NCBI GenBank assembly: GCA_002440265.1 | Contig: DJSG01000021.1 | Coordinates: 7,086-33,865, forward strand | Direction: 5' to 3' | Length of the DNA stretch: 26,780 nucleotides | Source of the DNA: Bacteroidales bacterium UBA6340 | Lineage (GTDB): Bacteria; Bacteroidota; Bacteroidia; Bacteroidales; Paludibacteraceae | Shown: positions 1 through 6,478 of the stretch, in pieces | How the letters are laid out: each line of letters starts with the position of its first letter | Position numbering within the stretch: position 1 is the first letter of the stretch | Translations under genes and position numbers: made by a program | The notes under the pieces: generated by a model | The model's input: the letters and a program-made list of their open reading frames with translations, nothing else | What the model was told of the DNA's origin: nothing | Database searches by the model: none

Positions 1-45
1 ATATTAGTATGTGATTACCGAGTGAATATCGAGAGAATATCTACA

Positions 46-108
46 GGGGACGCGGGTGCCCCGCAGGGTCCCCGCAAGTCCGTGGACGTAGCGGGGTGCT
101 CTCCCCGC
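46..108. repeat. Cluster of GC-rich inverted repeats
   Basis: Three inverted repeats lie side by side in a GC-rich block unlike its surroundings. First, GGGGAC (46-51) pairs with GTCCCC (68-73) around an inner GCGGG/CCCGC stem (52-56 and 60-64). Second is GTCC-GT-GGAC (78-87). Third is GCGGGG-TGCTCT-CCCCGC (91-108). No coding sequence could be assigned to bases 1-247. The block lies beyond the terminator that closes the leftward apbE transcription unit, so it could belong to the leader or regulatory region of a gene outside the window, or be a dispersed palindromic repeat. Its function is unknown. Confidence 0.5.
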
Positions 109-130
109 CCGCGGTTTCCGGTAAATACCA

Positions 131-161
131 ATAAAAAAAACAGGGTCGCTACACCCTGTTT
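131..161 (-). terminator. Intrinsic terminator downstream of apbE
   Basis: Read on the minus strand, a 9-bp stem AAACAGGGT/ACCCTGTTT with a 6-nt loop is followed directly by a run of eight T. This is the form of a Rho-independent terminator. It lies about 90 bp past the apbE stop codon and closes the leftward transcription unit. On the plus strand the stem is followed by CTATC, not a T run, so termination should be directional. Confidence 0.85.
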
Positions 162-247
162 CTATCACTCTCTGTACGGATATGCCATCCGCGCAGAAGT
201 GCTGCTTGATTCTGGAAGCCTTGTTTTGCTGTCCGGACACTTGCTTC

Positions 248-1246
248 TTACCACCTGCTTGACTGCACCACCCTCATACTGTCCCCGCTTGCCACAATCA
301 GATAGCACGCAGCATCCGCGGTCTTCTCTATCATCTGCAATGCATCCTCTTCTCCCAGCACCATACATGCTGTAGCCAATGCGTCGGCACGCATGCACGA
401 TGCCGCCGTCACCGTGGCACTCAACAGTGAGTGGTTCACAGGATACCCCGTTCTCGGGTCAATGGTATGGCTCCGTCTCTCACCGTCATGGTAATAGAAC
501 TGCCGGTAATTGCCCGATGTGGCCATATTCAGGTGCGTAGAAGCAATCACATCTTGATAATCATTTCCTGCCCCTTCCGCGTCCTCTTGCGGTTTGGATA
601 TGCCCACACGCCACGGGTCACCCTTATCGTTCACGCCGCGCAGCACCACCTCACCGCCTATCTCCACGAGGTAATTCTCACAACCTTTCTCCGTCAGCAG
701 CGCACCCACCACATCACAGCCATACCCCTTTGCAATAGCACTTGCGTCCAGGGTAGTACGCTTGTCATCTTTCTGCAAGCGGTGTCCGTATAGCAGGATG
801 CGCTGATATCCCACGAATGCCATCACGCTGTCAATCTCTTCCTGCGACACTGCCGCATACTGCCCTTGCTTAAGTCCGAAGCCCCAGAGGTTCACAAGCG
901 GTGCCACGGTGATGTCAAACGCACCTCCGCTCAGTTCACTCACCGCTCTCGCCTCTGTGTACATCCCCTCAAACAGCGCATCGGTTGAGTCGCACTCGTT
1001 CCTATTGATACGCGCTATCGTGGAATGGGGATTGAATATACTGAGCGATGCGTCAAACTCACCAAGCCGCTGCAGGATAGCCTCTTCCATGTCCTCCGTA
1101 CCCGAATAGCGTATATTATAGTACGTTCCGAACACCTGACCATGGTTATGGTAATACTGCACTCGCGGTTCATCCTCCCATATCAGAAGTACCGCCAATC
1201 CGAACAGCACCAACCCCAACGCTATCCACTTTTTCTTCCCGTGCAT
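248..1246 (-). CDS. apbE: FAD:protein FMN transferase (ApbE family)
   Basis: 332 aa, a normal length for ApbE. The family transfers FMN from FAD to a Thr of partner flavoproteins such as NqrB/NqrC and RnfD/RnfG, outside the cytoplasmic membrane. Here an N-terminal hydrophobic segment (about residues 7-22) after a KKK patch, with no lipobox Cys, suggests export or membrane anchoring. Family landmarks: GTYYNIRY (about 40-47), SIFNPHSTIARIN (about 69-81), GGAFDITVAPLVNLWGFG, ASAIAKGYG, EIGGEV, a THLNMATSGNY segment and HTIDPRTGYPV near the C-terminus. The SGNY, HTIDPRTG and Mg-binding A-D-A motifs (MRADALATA) are all present, so it should be active. It is the last gene of the leftward run, 96 bp after the outer-membrane protein, with a terminator about 90 bp downstream. 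No Nqr/Rnf target is in the window. Confidence 0.93.
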   Translation of the reverse strand: MHGKKKWIALGLVLFGLAVLLIWEDEPRVQYYHNHGQVFGTYYNIRYSGTEDMEEAILQRLGEFDASLSIFNPHSTIARINRNECDSTDALFEGMYTEARAVSELSGGAFDITVAPLVNLWGFGLKQGQYAAVSQEEIDSVMAFVGYQRILLYGHRLQKDDKRTTLDASAIAKGYGCDVVGALLTEKGCENYLVEIGGEVVLRGVNDKGDPWRVGISKPQEDAEGAGNDYQDVIASTHLNMATSGNYRQFYYHDGERRSHTIDPRTGYPVNHSLLSATVTAASCMRADALATACMVLGEEDALQMIEKTADAACYLIVASGDSMRVVQSSRW

Positions 1247-1263
1247 AAAATAGTCATTTTACT

Positions 1264-1335
1264 TTTTAATGGGCATTTAATGGGTTTTAATGGAGCCTTT
1301 ATTCCGGCATTAACGGGCAATTAACGGGCTTTAGC
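1264..1335. repeat. Degenerate AT-rich TTAATGGG-type microrepeat
   Basis: The 96-bp junction between apbE and its upstream neighbour consists largely of degenerate copies of a TTAATGGG/TTAACGGG word: TTTTAATGGG, ATTTAATGGG, TTTTAATGG, CATTAACGGG, AATTAACGGG. The first 19 bp (1264-1282) match 24089-24107 upstream of truA at 17 of 19 positions, so this is one of several dispersed spacer repeats in the window. No promoter is visible within it. Confidence 0.6.
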
Positions 1336-1342
1336 GGAGAAC

Positions 1343-2197
1343 TCACCACTCACTCCCGAAGTATATACTTCCGCCTATACACCCGTTCAATCGTTGTTCC
1401 GAACGGTCTGAAATCTTGCTTATCGCATTCGTTTTGTCTATGCCGTAGCAGTTCAGCATACCCTCTGCGAACACCGACAGTGATATATGCGGCAACTCGA
1501 ACTCGTGCTCAAACCGGATACTCAGGTCATTCAATCCCACTGTATTCTTATCTTTCCACACCTCTTCATAGCCTGTGTACGAGCCTAACCACGGCGTCAG
1601 ACCGACACGTGCGCTGATCACACTGCCAAACGGAAGGTTGAAGTCATACCCCACCTCTATGTATGTCGAGTATGCACGCTTCAATTTCCCCGTCTCGTCC
1701 ACGTATCCGTCACCGCCGAGTACCGTAGTGTACCAGTCAAACGAAAACGGTATATTCTCCATCAAGTCGCCCAAATGGAAGCCCGCATGCAACTCCATCG
1801 TGCTGCGCGATGCATTGTCTTCCAATGTCATGTCGCAATTACCTTGCAGAAACTTCTCACCGTAGAAATAGTAGTAGTGCGTCAAGTCCAACTGTGCACC
1901 CCATCTGTCAAAACCGAATGTCCAATCCATCTCGGGATTCAACGCTTGGAATGTCCAGTTGTCAGCACCTATGTTCCACCAGCCCGACAGATACAGACCC
2001 TGCCAGCCGAATGTCACTGACGGCTGTATCGACAGACCGCCCAAGTTCTGACCGCGCCAGATATAACTACTGACTACATCGGCACCCACCTCAAATGTGA
2101 GGCCCAACTCCTTGCTCTCGCCTTCTGCAGCGGCTTCACAAGGAAACGCACCTGCGCCTATCAGCGCAAGTGCGAATACTAATACCTTTTTCTTCAT
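1343..2197 (-). CDS. Outer-membrane beta-barrel protein of unknown function
   Basis: 284 aa with a cleavable signal peptide (MKKKVLVFALALIGAGAFPCEAAAEG; a Cys at 20 is not in a good lipobox). The mature part is a series of alternating, aromatic-rich strands (for example VVSSYIWRGQNLGG, LYLSGWWNIGAD, DLTHYYYFYG, FSFDWYTTVLGG) and ends in an aromatic residue (SIYFGSEW), as outer-membrane barrels do. The SSYIWRGQ opening recalls small putative porins of the TorF-like type found in many Bacteroidota genomes, but the specific family is uncertain. It lies between a small HTH-like gene and apbE on the same strand and is probably cotranscribed with them. Substrate and role are unknown. Confidence 0.75.
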   Translation of the reverse strand: MKKKVLVFALALIGAGAFPCEAAAEGESKELGLTFEVGADVVSSYIWRGQNLGGLSIQPSVTFGWQGLYLSGWWNIGADNWTFQALNPEMDWTFGFDRWGAQLDLTHYYYFYGEKFLQGNCDMTLEDNASRSTMELHAGFHLGDLMENIPFSFDWYTTVLGGDGYVDETGKLKRAYSTYIEVGYDFNLPFGSVISARVGLTPWLGSYTGYEEVWKDKNTVGLNDLSIRFEHEFELPHISLSVFAEGMLNCYGIDKTNAISKISDRSEQRLNGCIGGSIYFGSEW

Positions 2198-2248
2198 TTG
2201 TTTATTTGGTGCATCTTTCCGTGCAACCTTTTAGCGCAAATCGCCTCA

Positions 2249-2491
2249 CTACAGCGCATTCTTGCTCGCCCACGCTATGCGCAGAGCAACCTCAAGGATG
2301 CGAGTATCGTCCAACATCACCACGCCCCCCTCAGGACCCGGCTCTATATGATAACCATTGGTAGCGTCACCACGCCAGAAAGCGCGGACATCATCCGCTG
2401 CAATGCCCAACTCCTCGGCAATCACAGCCGAACTACCACTGGGAAGACTGTCTTTTACTTCTCTCAATCTGTTGAATGTTGTGCGTATCAT
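2249..2491 (-). CDS. Small HTH-like protein
   Basis: 80 aa. Residues of about 20-38 (SAVIAEELGIAADDVRAFW) read as a helix-turn-helix, in which a helix with AEELGI is followed by a second helix starting AADDV. The second half (GPEGGVVMLDDTRILEVALR) resembles a domain seen in small Bacteroidales proteins of similar build, where an HTH that senses or counts is followed by GGIVV.D. This is recalled from memory, not searched. A consensus promoter lies 42 bp upstream, so it is the first gene of the HTH-OMP-apbE unit. It may be a DNA-binding regulator, but there is no direct evidence of a target. Confidence 0.65.
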   Translation of the reverse strand: MIRTTFNRLREVKDSLPSGSSAVIAEELGIAADDVRAFWRGDATNGYHIEPGPEGGVVMLDDTRILEVALRIAWASKNAL

Positions 2492-2532
2492 ACTATTTGT
2501 ATTTATGGGTTAATAATCATTTTTATCGCTTG

Positions 2533-2564
2533 CAAAGGTAGTGAATTATTTCCATACTCGCAAA
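2533..2564 (-). promoter_or_regulatory. Bacteroidota-type promoter for the HTH-OMP-apbE unit
   Basis: On the minus strand TTTG (2564-2561) is followed after exactly 20 bp by TACCTTTG (2540-2533), a perfect match to the Bacteroidota -33/-7 pattern (TTTG, TAnnTTTG). The predicted start of transcription is about 30 bp ahead of the ATG at 2491. The element overlaps the 3' end of nadD, so the downstream unit has its own promoter in addition to any read-through. Confidence 0.8.
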
Positions 2565-3094
2565 TTATTTCGTATTTCTGTGGAAGAAATATCAAAAAAC
2601 GGTGCCTCTCGTAGCATTTGCACATTGCTCCCTTGCATTTTTACACTTACACATTGTGCATTACGCATTGCGCATTGCGCATTGTGACTGCCATGACGCG
2701 GATAGACAAACACCCGATAGTTCGACAATATATACTCATGCTCCCGCCATTTGTCAAAGATGGCAAGGTTATCCTCACCTATTATCAGCGTGAACTCATG
2801 TTCAGGATATGCCTTTGTCAATGCGCGCAACGTCTCCGCAGTGTAGGTCGGACGGGGCAGATAAAACTCAAAATCCGATGCCACCAACCCCTGCTTTCCC
2901 GCTATGGCTGCCCGCACCTGCTCCAATCGAACCTGCTCATCGGCAAGTATCCGCGGGTCTTTCAACGGATTATTAGGCGACACCATCAGCCACACCTCAT
3001 CCAGGTCGGTATGCGCTACCACCCACTCTGCCAACCCCACATGCCCCCAATGCACAGGATTAAACGAACCGCCATATATACCAATTCTTGCCAT
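2546..3094 (-). CDS. nadD: Nicotinate-nucleotide adenylyltransferase, with an internal repeat-derived insertion
   Basis: 182 aa from the ATG at 3094; an in-frame TTG 12 bp upstream is less likely because MARIGIYGGSFNPVHWGH starts at the usual place. NadD joins ATP and nicotinate mononucleotide to give deamido-NAD in NAD synthesis. Nucleotidyltransferase motifs: GGSFNPVHWGH (8-18), the SPNNPLKD phosphate loop (39-46), LIIGEDN (103-109), and the C-terminal DISSTEIR (168-175). Between YPRHG (131-135) and VQMLREAPFFDISSTEIR lie about 22 residues (136-157; NAQCAMRNAQC...) encoded by a GCATTACGC/GCATTGCGC repeat, which the family normally lacks at this point. The frame stays open, so the enzyme is probably functional. 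It follows yicC and gmk, a gene order common in Bacteroidales. Confidence 0.93.
   Translation of the reverse strand: MARIGIYGGSFNPVHWGHVGLAEWVVAHTDLDEVWLMVSPNNPLKDPRILADEQVRLEQVRAAIAGKQGLVASDFEFYLPRPTYTAETLRALTKAYPEHEFTLIIGEDNLAIFDKWREHEYILSNYRVFVYPRHGSHNAQCAMRNAQCVSVKMQGSNVQMLREAPFFDISSTEIRNNLRVWK
2619..2690. repeat. GCATTACGC/GCATTGCGC microrepeat inside nadD
   Basis: A low-complexity tract inside the nadD reading frame, with tandem GCATTRCGC-like words and CATT/TTACAC words. The 20-mer GCATTACGCATTGCGCATTG at 2658-2677 recurs exactly, in reverse complement, at 16304-16323 downstream of ribE. That makes it a dispersed repeat rather than local slippage alone. It adds roughly 22 codons to nadD without breaking the frame. 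Confidence 0.75.
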
Positions 3095-3141
3095 ATCTCG
3101 TGTCAAACCCCGTAGAATATCTCATAAATATCAGGTCAACT

Positions 3142-3184
3142 ATAGGTGATTAATAGGTGATTGATAGGTGATTGATAGGTGATT
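3142..3184. repeat. 11-bp tandem repeat between gmk and nadD
   Basis: Nearly four head-to-tail copies of ATAGGTGATTG (3142-3152, 3153-3163, 3164-3174, 3175-3184; the first ends in A). It occupies the spacer between the gmk stop and nadD start. The 11-bp unit is close to one helical turn. No spacer-repeat organisation, so it is not a CRISPR. It is a candidate variable-number locus. Confidence 0.85.
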
Positions 3185-3196
3185 CTCCTGTCAATT

Positions 3197-3769
3197 TCAA
3201 ATGTTAGTCCCCGCTTTCTGCAGAAAATCTCCCACCACCTCGTCTAACTTCTGCTCTGCTTTTTGCAGGTCATCGTTCACTATCACCACATCAAACTGCG
3301 ACTTGTAGGTCAGTTCCTCGGCGGCTTTGGCTAAGCGTTCCTCTATTTTCTCCGGACTATCCGTAGCCCTGCCCACGAGTCTGCGCCGCAACTCCTCCAC
3401 GCTGGGCGGAGCCACAAAGATAGACAACGCCTTGTCTCCGAACAGCCGCTTGAGGTTTGCCCCGCCTTTCACGTCCACATCGAACACTACATGGTGGTGC
3501 TTGGCCTCAATGCGCTCAATCTCCGACCGTAGCGTACCGTAGTAGGTACCGCTATACACCTGTTGCCATTCCACGAGTTTGTTCTCGCGTATCAAATCCT
3601 CAAACGCTTGGTTACTAATGAAATAGTACTCTTTCCCATTCACTTCCTGCCCGCGCGGTGCACGTGTCGTCGCGCTAATCGAGAACTCCAAATCATCTCT
3701 TTTCTTCAGTAGATAGTTCACCAACGTACTCTTCCCGCTCCCGCTCGGCGCACCAAATATAAGAATCAT
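3197..3769 (-). CDS. gmk: Guanylate kinase
   Basis: 190 aa, typical length. It phosphorylates GMP to GDP with ATP. The P-loop GAPSGSGKST is at residues 6-15, followed by SISATTRAPRGQEVNGKEYYF, which carries the Ser, Arg and Tyr residues of the GMP-binding site, then DVDVKGG (about 98-104) and the lid region with RRRLVGRATDS. The start at 3769 leaves 9 bp to the yicC stop, so the two are translationally close and surely cotranscribed. A 102-bp spacer with tandem repeats separates it from nadD. Confidence 0.97.
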   Translation of the reverse strand: MILIFGAPSGSGKSTLVNYLLKKRDDLEFSISATTRAPRGQEVNGKEYYFISNQAFEDLIRENKLVEWQQVYSGTYYGTLRSEIERIEAKHHHVVFDVDVKGGANLKRLFGDKALSIFVAPPSVEELRRRLVGRATDSPEKIEERLAKAAEELTYKSQFDVVIVNDDLQKAEQKLDEVVGDFLQKAGTNI

Positions 3770-3778
3770 ACCCCTTAT

Positions 3779-4699
3779 TTATAACACGTTCAAGACTTGT
3801 TCCTTAATCTGCTCGAGGATATCCTTCATCTTCACCACGATTATCTGCATCTCGCTCTGGTTGCTTTTGCTGCCGAGGGTATTGATTTCCCGCCCCATCT
3901 CTTGTGCGATAAAACCGAGTTTCTTACCCACGCCCGCACCCTCGCAGTCCATTGTCTCACGGAAATAGCGCAGGTGGTTGGTCAGACGCACTTTCTCTTC
4001 CGTAACGTCCAGTTTCTCAAGGTAATATATCATCTCTTGTTCCAGCCGGTTTTGGTCAATCGATTGCTTGGTCTGCGCACCTAATTTGTCAAGGTTTGCC
4101 TCAAGGTGCTGCCGTATCTTCTCAATGCGCCCTTTCTCGAAAGGCTCCACTTCCGCCAGCAGTGCCTGAATACCGTCCAACTTCTCCGTGAACATCCGTT
4201 GCAGCGCGGCACCCTCTTGCACACGGAATGCCGTAAACGCTTCAATCGCCTGATTGATAGTGTCTAACACAATGTGCCAATCGTCATCGCTTATCGTGCT
4301 GCCCTCCGACGGCTTCATCACATCGGGTATGCGCATGATGGTGTCAGTCAAGCCTGTGTTGTCCGTGATGCCGAGTTCCTTGTGCAATGCCGTCAGTTCG
4401 CGGTAGTAGTAGGCAAACGCCTCGTGGTTGATGGGCGTAAACGTGCTGTCCTCACGCGCTGTACTGCTGTCCGTGGACGCTTGGTAATAGATGTTCAAGT
4501 CCACCTTGCCACGCTCCAGACGTTGTCCTATCAGGCTGCGTATCTCCAACTCTTTGTCTTTCAACTGCGGCGCGATACGTACACTAAGGTCCATCGACTT
4601 GGAATTGAGACTACGTATTTCCACTACCAATTTCTTGTCGCTATCCGTAGATAATGTCTGGCTTTCGGCTTTGCCATAACCGGTCATCGACTGTATCAT
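3779..4699 (-). CDS. yicC: YicC family protein (endoribonuclease YicC type)
   Basis: 306 aa. The opening MIQSMTGYGKAE and VVEIRSLNSKSMDLSVRIAP are diagnostic of the YicC N-terminal domain, and the end (GKKLGFIAQEMGREINTLGSKS, residues about 260-281) is diagnostic of its C-terminal DUF1732 domain. E. coli YicC has been linked to RNA decay as a ribonuclease; the role in Bacteroidota is not settled. It is the first gene of a yicC-gmk-nadD run. No convincing promoter was found in the 115-bp gap to the lipoprotein genes, so read-through from the upstream operon is possible. Confidence 0.93.
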   Translation of the reverse strand: MIQSMTGYGKAESQTLSTDSDKKLVVEIRSLNSKSMDLSVRIAPQLKDKELEIRSLIGQRLERGKVDLNIYYQASTDSSTAREDSTFTPINHEAFAYYYRELTALHKELGITDNTGLTDTIMRIPDVMKPSEGSTISDDDWHIVLDTINQAIEAFTAFRVQEGAALQRMFTEKLDGIQALLAEVEPFEKGRIEKIRQHLEANLDKLGAQTKQSIDQNRLEQEMIYYLEKLDVTEEKVRLTNHLRYFRETMDCEGAGVGKKLGFIAQEMGREINTLGSKSNQSEMQIIVVKMKDILEQIKEQVLNVL

Positions 4700-4780
4700 C
4701 TTTTCTATTTATTCTATATGCTTATTCTATTCTCTCCACATACCGCGGCACACATACGACGCCCAATACAATAAGGAATA

Positions 4781-4810
4781 ATTAATGGTCAATTATATGG
4801 TAATTATATG
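4781..4810. repeat. AT-rich spacer repeat shared with the truA leader
   Basis: ATTAATGGTCAATTATATGG and the bases after it (4781-4806) match 24060-24085 upstream of truA at all but two positions. It lies in the gap between yicC and the lipoprotein operon. No palindrome or T-run that would make it a terminator was found. Confidence 0.6.
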
Positions 4811-4814
4811 TTCC

Positions 4815-5258
4815 TTAGATATTCTTCTTCAGTTGCACATTCTGTTTGAATGTCTGTTCGCCTTGGTCGAAAGCCGATGCGCCCTCTTGCCACGGCACTT
4901 CTATTTGGACGGAGTCTGCTTTGTGTTCTCCACTGGGGTCTGTCACCACAATATTCAGACTGTCAGCAGGATACACTGTGTAGTCCGCCGCGTACCGTCC
5001 CTTGCGGTCTGTGCGAAGGGTGTCGGTGATAGGATAATTCTTATAGCCTTTCACCACCACCTGCACACCTTGCAACGGCTTATGCTTCTCGTTGGTCACC
5101 TTACCTGACACCTTATAGGTAGCGGTAGGCACCCCATACAAACAGACAATCTGATTCTCCACTGCCACTGCCCGTTTGCTTCCGCACCCGAACAATGCCA
5201 ACACTGCCCCCAACAGCACATTCACCCGTGCCAATACCCGTAACCGAATCTTCTTCAT
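4815..5258 (-). CDS. Putative lipoprotein, radical-SAM-associated type (copy 3 of 3)
   Basis: 147 aa. A basic start (MKKIRLRVLARVN) precedes a hydrophobic stretch ending in lipobox LFGC (Cys at about 25), so the mature protein should be lipid-anchored. The rest contains VCLYGVPTATYKVSGKVTNE followed by PLQGVQVVVKG, the pattern of a carboxypeptidase-regulatory-like Ig domain, and ends QNVQLKKN. YGxPxAxYxxxGKV plus an R/K-rich leader resembles the Bacteroidales lipoproteins recorded with a partner radical SAM/SPASM enzyme (TIGR04134-like, from memory). It is last in a run of three; its start overlaps the stop of the preceding copy by 4 bp. No radical SAM gene is in this window. Function unknown. 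Confidence 0.8.
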   Translation of the reverse strand: MKKIRLRVLARVNVLLGAVLALFGCGSKRAVAVENQIVCLYGVPTATYKVSGKVTNEKHKPLQGVQVVVKGYKNYPITDTLRTDRKGRYAADYTVYPADSLNIVVTDPSGEHKADSVQIEVPWQEGASAFDQGEQTFKQNVQLKKNI

Positions 5259-5698
5259 TTCGTATCCTCCGTATTCTTTTTCAATTGCATATTTACCTCG
5301 AACTCACACTCTCCCGCGCACCATTCTTCCTTGCTCTTTTCCCATTTCACCACCACCTGCGTGGAATCGGCTTGATACACCTGCGTGGTATCAGTAAACA
5401 CCACATTCACCGTATCGATGGTAGTCTCCCCCCACGTTTCCCCACGAAACCGGCCGTCCTCTTCCGTGAATACAGGTCTTGCTATGGGCTCGTTGTTGTA
5501 CTTGGGTGCTTTGATTGTCACTTGTATATCTTTCAGCGGCTGTTGCTGTTCGTTGGTCACACTTCCTTCATAGTGATACGTGGTATACGGCGATCCATAC
5601 TTCTTTGCGCAGCCTTCACAACCCAAACCGAACAATGCCAGCACTGCCCCCAACAGCACATTCACCCGTGCCAATACCCGTAACCTTATTTTCTTCAT
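5255..5698 (-). CDS. Putative lipoprotein, radical-SAM-associated type (copy 2 of 3)
   Basis: 147 aa paralogue of its two neighbours. The first 24 residues (MKKIRLRVLARVNVLLGAVL and on to FG) are identical to copy 3, and the underlying DNA (5631-5698 versus 5191-5258) is nearly identical, so this leader was duplicated or converted recently. The lipobox is less regular (FGLGC, then EGC), leaving two candidate lipidated Cys residues. The Ig-like body (YHYEGSVTNEQQQPLKDIQVTIK, TVNVVFTDTTQVYQADSTQVVV) and the tail FEVNMQLKKNTE are closer to copy 1 than to copy 3. ATGA overlaps of 4 bp join it to both neighbours, implying translational coupling. Function unknown. Confidence 0.8.
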   Translation of the reverse strand: MKKIRLRVLARVNVLLGAVLALFGLGCEGCAKKYGSPYTTYHYEGSVTNEQQQPLKDIQVTIKAPKYNNEPIARPVFTEEDGRFRGETWGETTIDTVNVVFTDTTQVYQADSTQVVVKWEKSKEEWCAGECEFEVNMQLKKNTEDTK

Positions 5699-6135
5699 TC
5701 CTTACCCTCCGTATTCTTTTTCAACTGCATATTCACCTCAAACTTGTATGTACCCTTATCCCATTCGCCTCGCTTGTCTTCGTCCCACTCTACTACTACT
5801 CTTGTCGAATCCGCTTGGTACACCTGCGTTGTATCTGTAAATACCACATTCAGTGTATCGCGTGGAAAACCGTAAATGGTATCACAATACTGCCCGTTGG
5901 TTTCCGTCAGAATATCAGGATAATTTATACGTTCATTACCATATCCTTTCACAGTTACGTGAATATCTTGTAAGGGCTGTTCATCTTCATTGACTACTTT
6001 CCCCTTGAATATATAGGTTGCTGATGGCGTCCCATACAAACACACCATGCTACAACCTTCACAGCCAAACAGGGCTAATATCGCACCCAACAGCACATTC
6101 ACTCGTGCCAAAACCTTTAGTCTCACCCGTTTCAT
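5695..6135 (-). CDS. Putative lipoprotein, radical-SAM-associated type (copy 1 of 3)
   Basis: 146 aa, first gene of the tandem trio. The signal MKRVRLKVLARVNVLLGAIL leads to lipobox LFGC, followed by EGCSMVCLYGTPSATY. The Ig-like domain reads FKGKVVNEDEQPLQDIHVTVKG, then NGQYCDTIYG, TLNVVFTDTTQVYQADSTRV and the tail FEVNMQLKKNTE. It is a secreted, probably surface-exposed lipoprotein of the family associated in other Bacteroidales with a radical SAM enzyme. A consensus promoter lies about 85 bp upstream. The three copies share leader and tail but differ in the middle, as would be expected if the ends are recognised by common machinery. Confidence 0.8.
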   Translation of the reverse strand: MKRVRLKVLARVNVLLGAILALFGCEGCSMVCLYGTPSATYIFKGKVVNEDEQPLQDIHVTVKGYGNERINYPDILTETNGQYCDTIYGFPRDTLNVVFTDTTQVYQADSTRVVVEWDEDKRGEWDKGTYKFEVNMQLKKNTEGKE

Positions 6136-6219
6136 CGGTACTCTTTCTTTTTCATTCTACTTTCATTATGTCTTTATGTGTACCCTGTTCCATTCCGATA
6201 CAGCCTACACAAAAGTGCG

Positions 6220-6251
6220 CAAAGATAACAAAAAAACGGCACTCTTGCAAA
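6220..6251 (-). promoter_or_regulatory. Bacteroidota-type promoter for the lipoprotein trio
   Basis: On the minus strand TTTG (6251-6248), 20 bp, then TATCTTTG (6227-6220) gives a perfect -33/-7 match. The predicted leader before the ATG at 6135 is roughly 75-80 nt. It is divergent from the dapB promoter at 6307-6338. Confidence 0.82.
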
Positions 6252-6306
6252 TTATTGCCATTTTTCACATTACATTCAAACAACAAAAACCGAAAATACG
6301 AAAACT

Positions 6307-6338
6307 ATTGCATATCCGGAAAAAAAGTATTACCTTTG
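6307..6338 (+). promoter_or_regulatory. Bacteroidota-type promoter for the dapB unit
   Basis: ATTG (6307-6310), a 20-bp spacer and TACCTTTG (6331-6338) match the Bacteroidota pattern. Transcription should start near 6345, giving a leader of about 130 nt before the dapB ATG. That leader contains a copy of the palindromic G/C repeat. Confidence 0.78.
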
Positions 6339-6374
6339 CGCGGTTTTGTGGTATCCGTAAAAAGGCTCCGACAA

Positions 6375-6446
6375 GGCTCCCCCTACCCCCTCAAGAGCAC
6401 CCCACTTCGCCCTATCGGGCTCGTAGGGTCCACGCTACAGAGGGGG
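6375..6446. repeat. Palindromic G/C repeat copy in the dapB leader
   Basis: GGCTCCCCCTACCCCCTCAA at 6375-6394 matches the left arm of the repeat family described for 7235-7267, and GAGGGGG at 6440-6446 can pair with CCCCCTC at 6386-6392. The 47-nt interval holds a smaller GCCC-TATC-GGGC hairpin. The copy is thus an interrupted version of the usual palindrome. It would form a stable structure in the dapB 5' leader. Confidence 0.65.
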
Positions 6447-6478
6447 AAATTGATATAGAAAAGGCATTGACAGAATAT

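Noticed and set aside
3142..3184. CRISPR array
   Set aside because: The 11-bp units are contiguous without spacers and no cas gene is near.
6047..6478. N-terminal extension of the dapB frame to 407 aa
   Set aside because: It covers the divergent promoters and a repeat copy; the Rossmann start MRIALIGYGKMG begins at 6479.
6345..6478. Lysine riboswitch in the dapB leader
   Set aside because: Only a repeat-derived palindrome is seen; no L-box core could be recognised.
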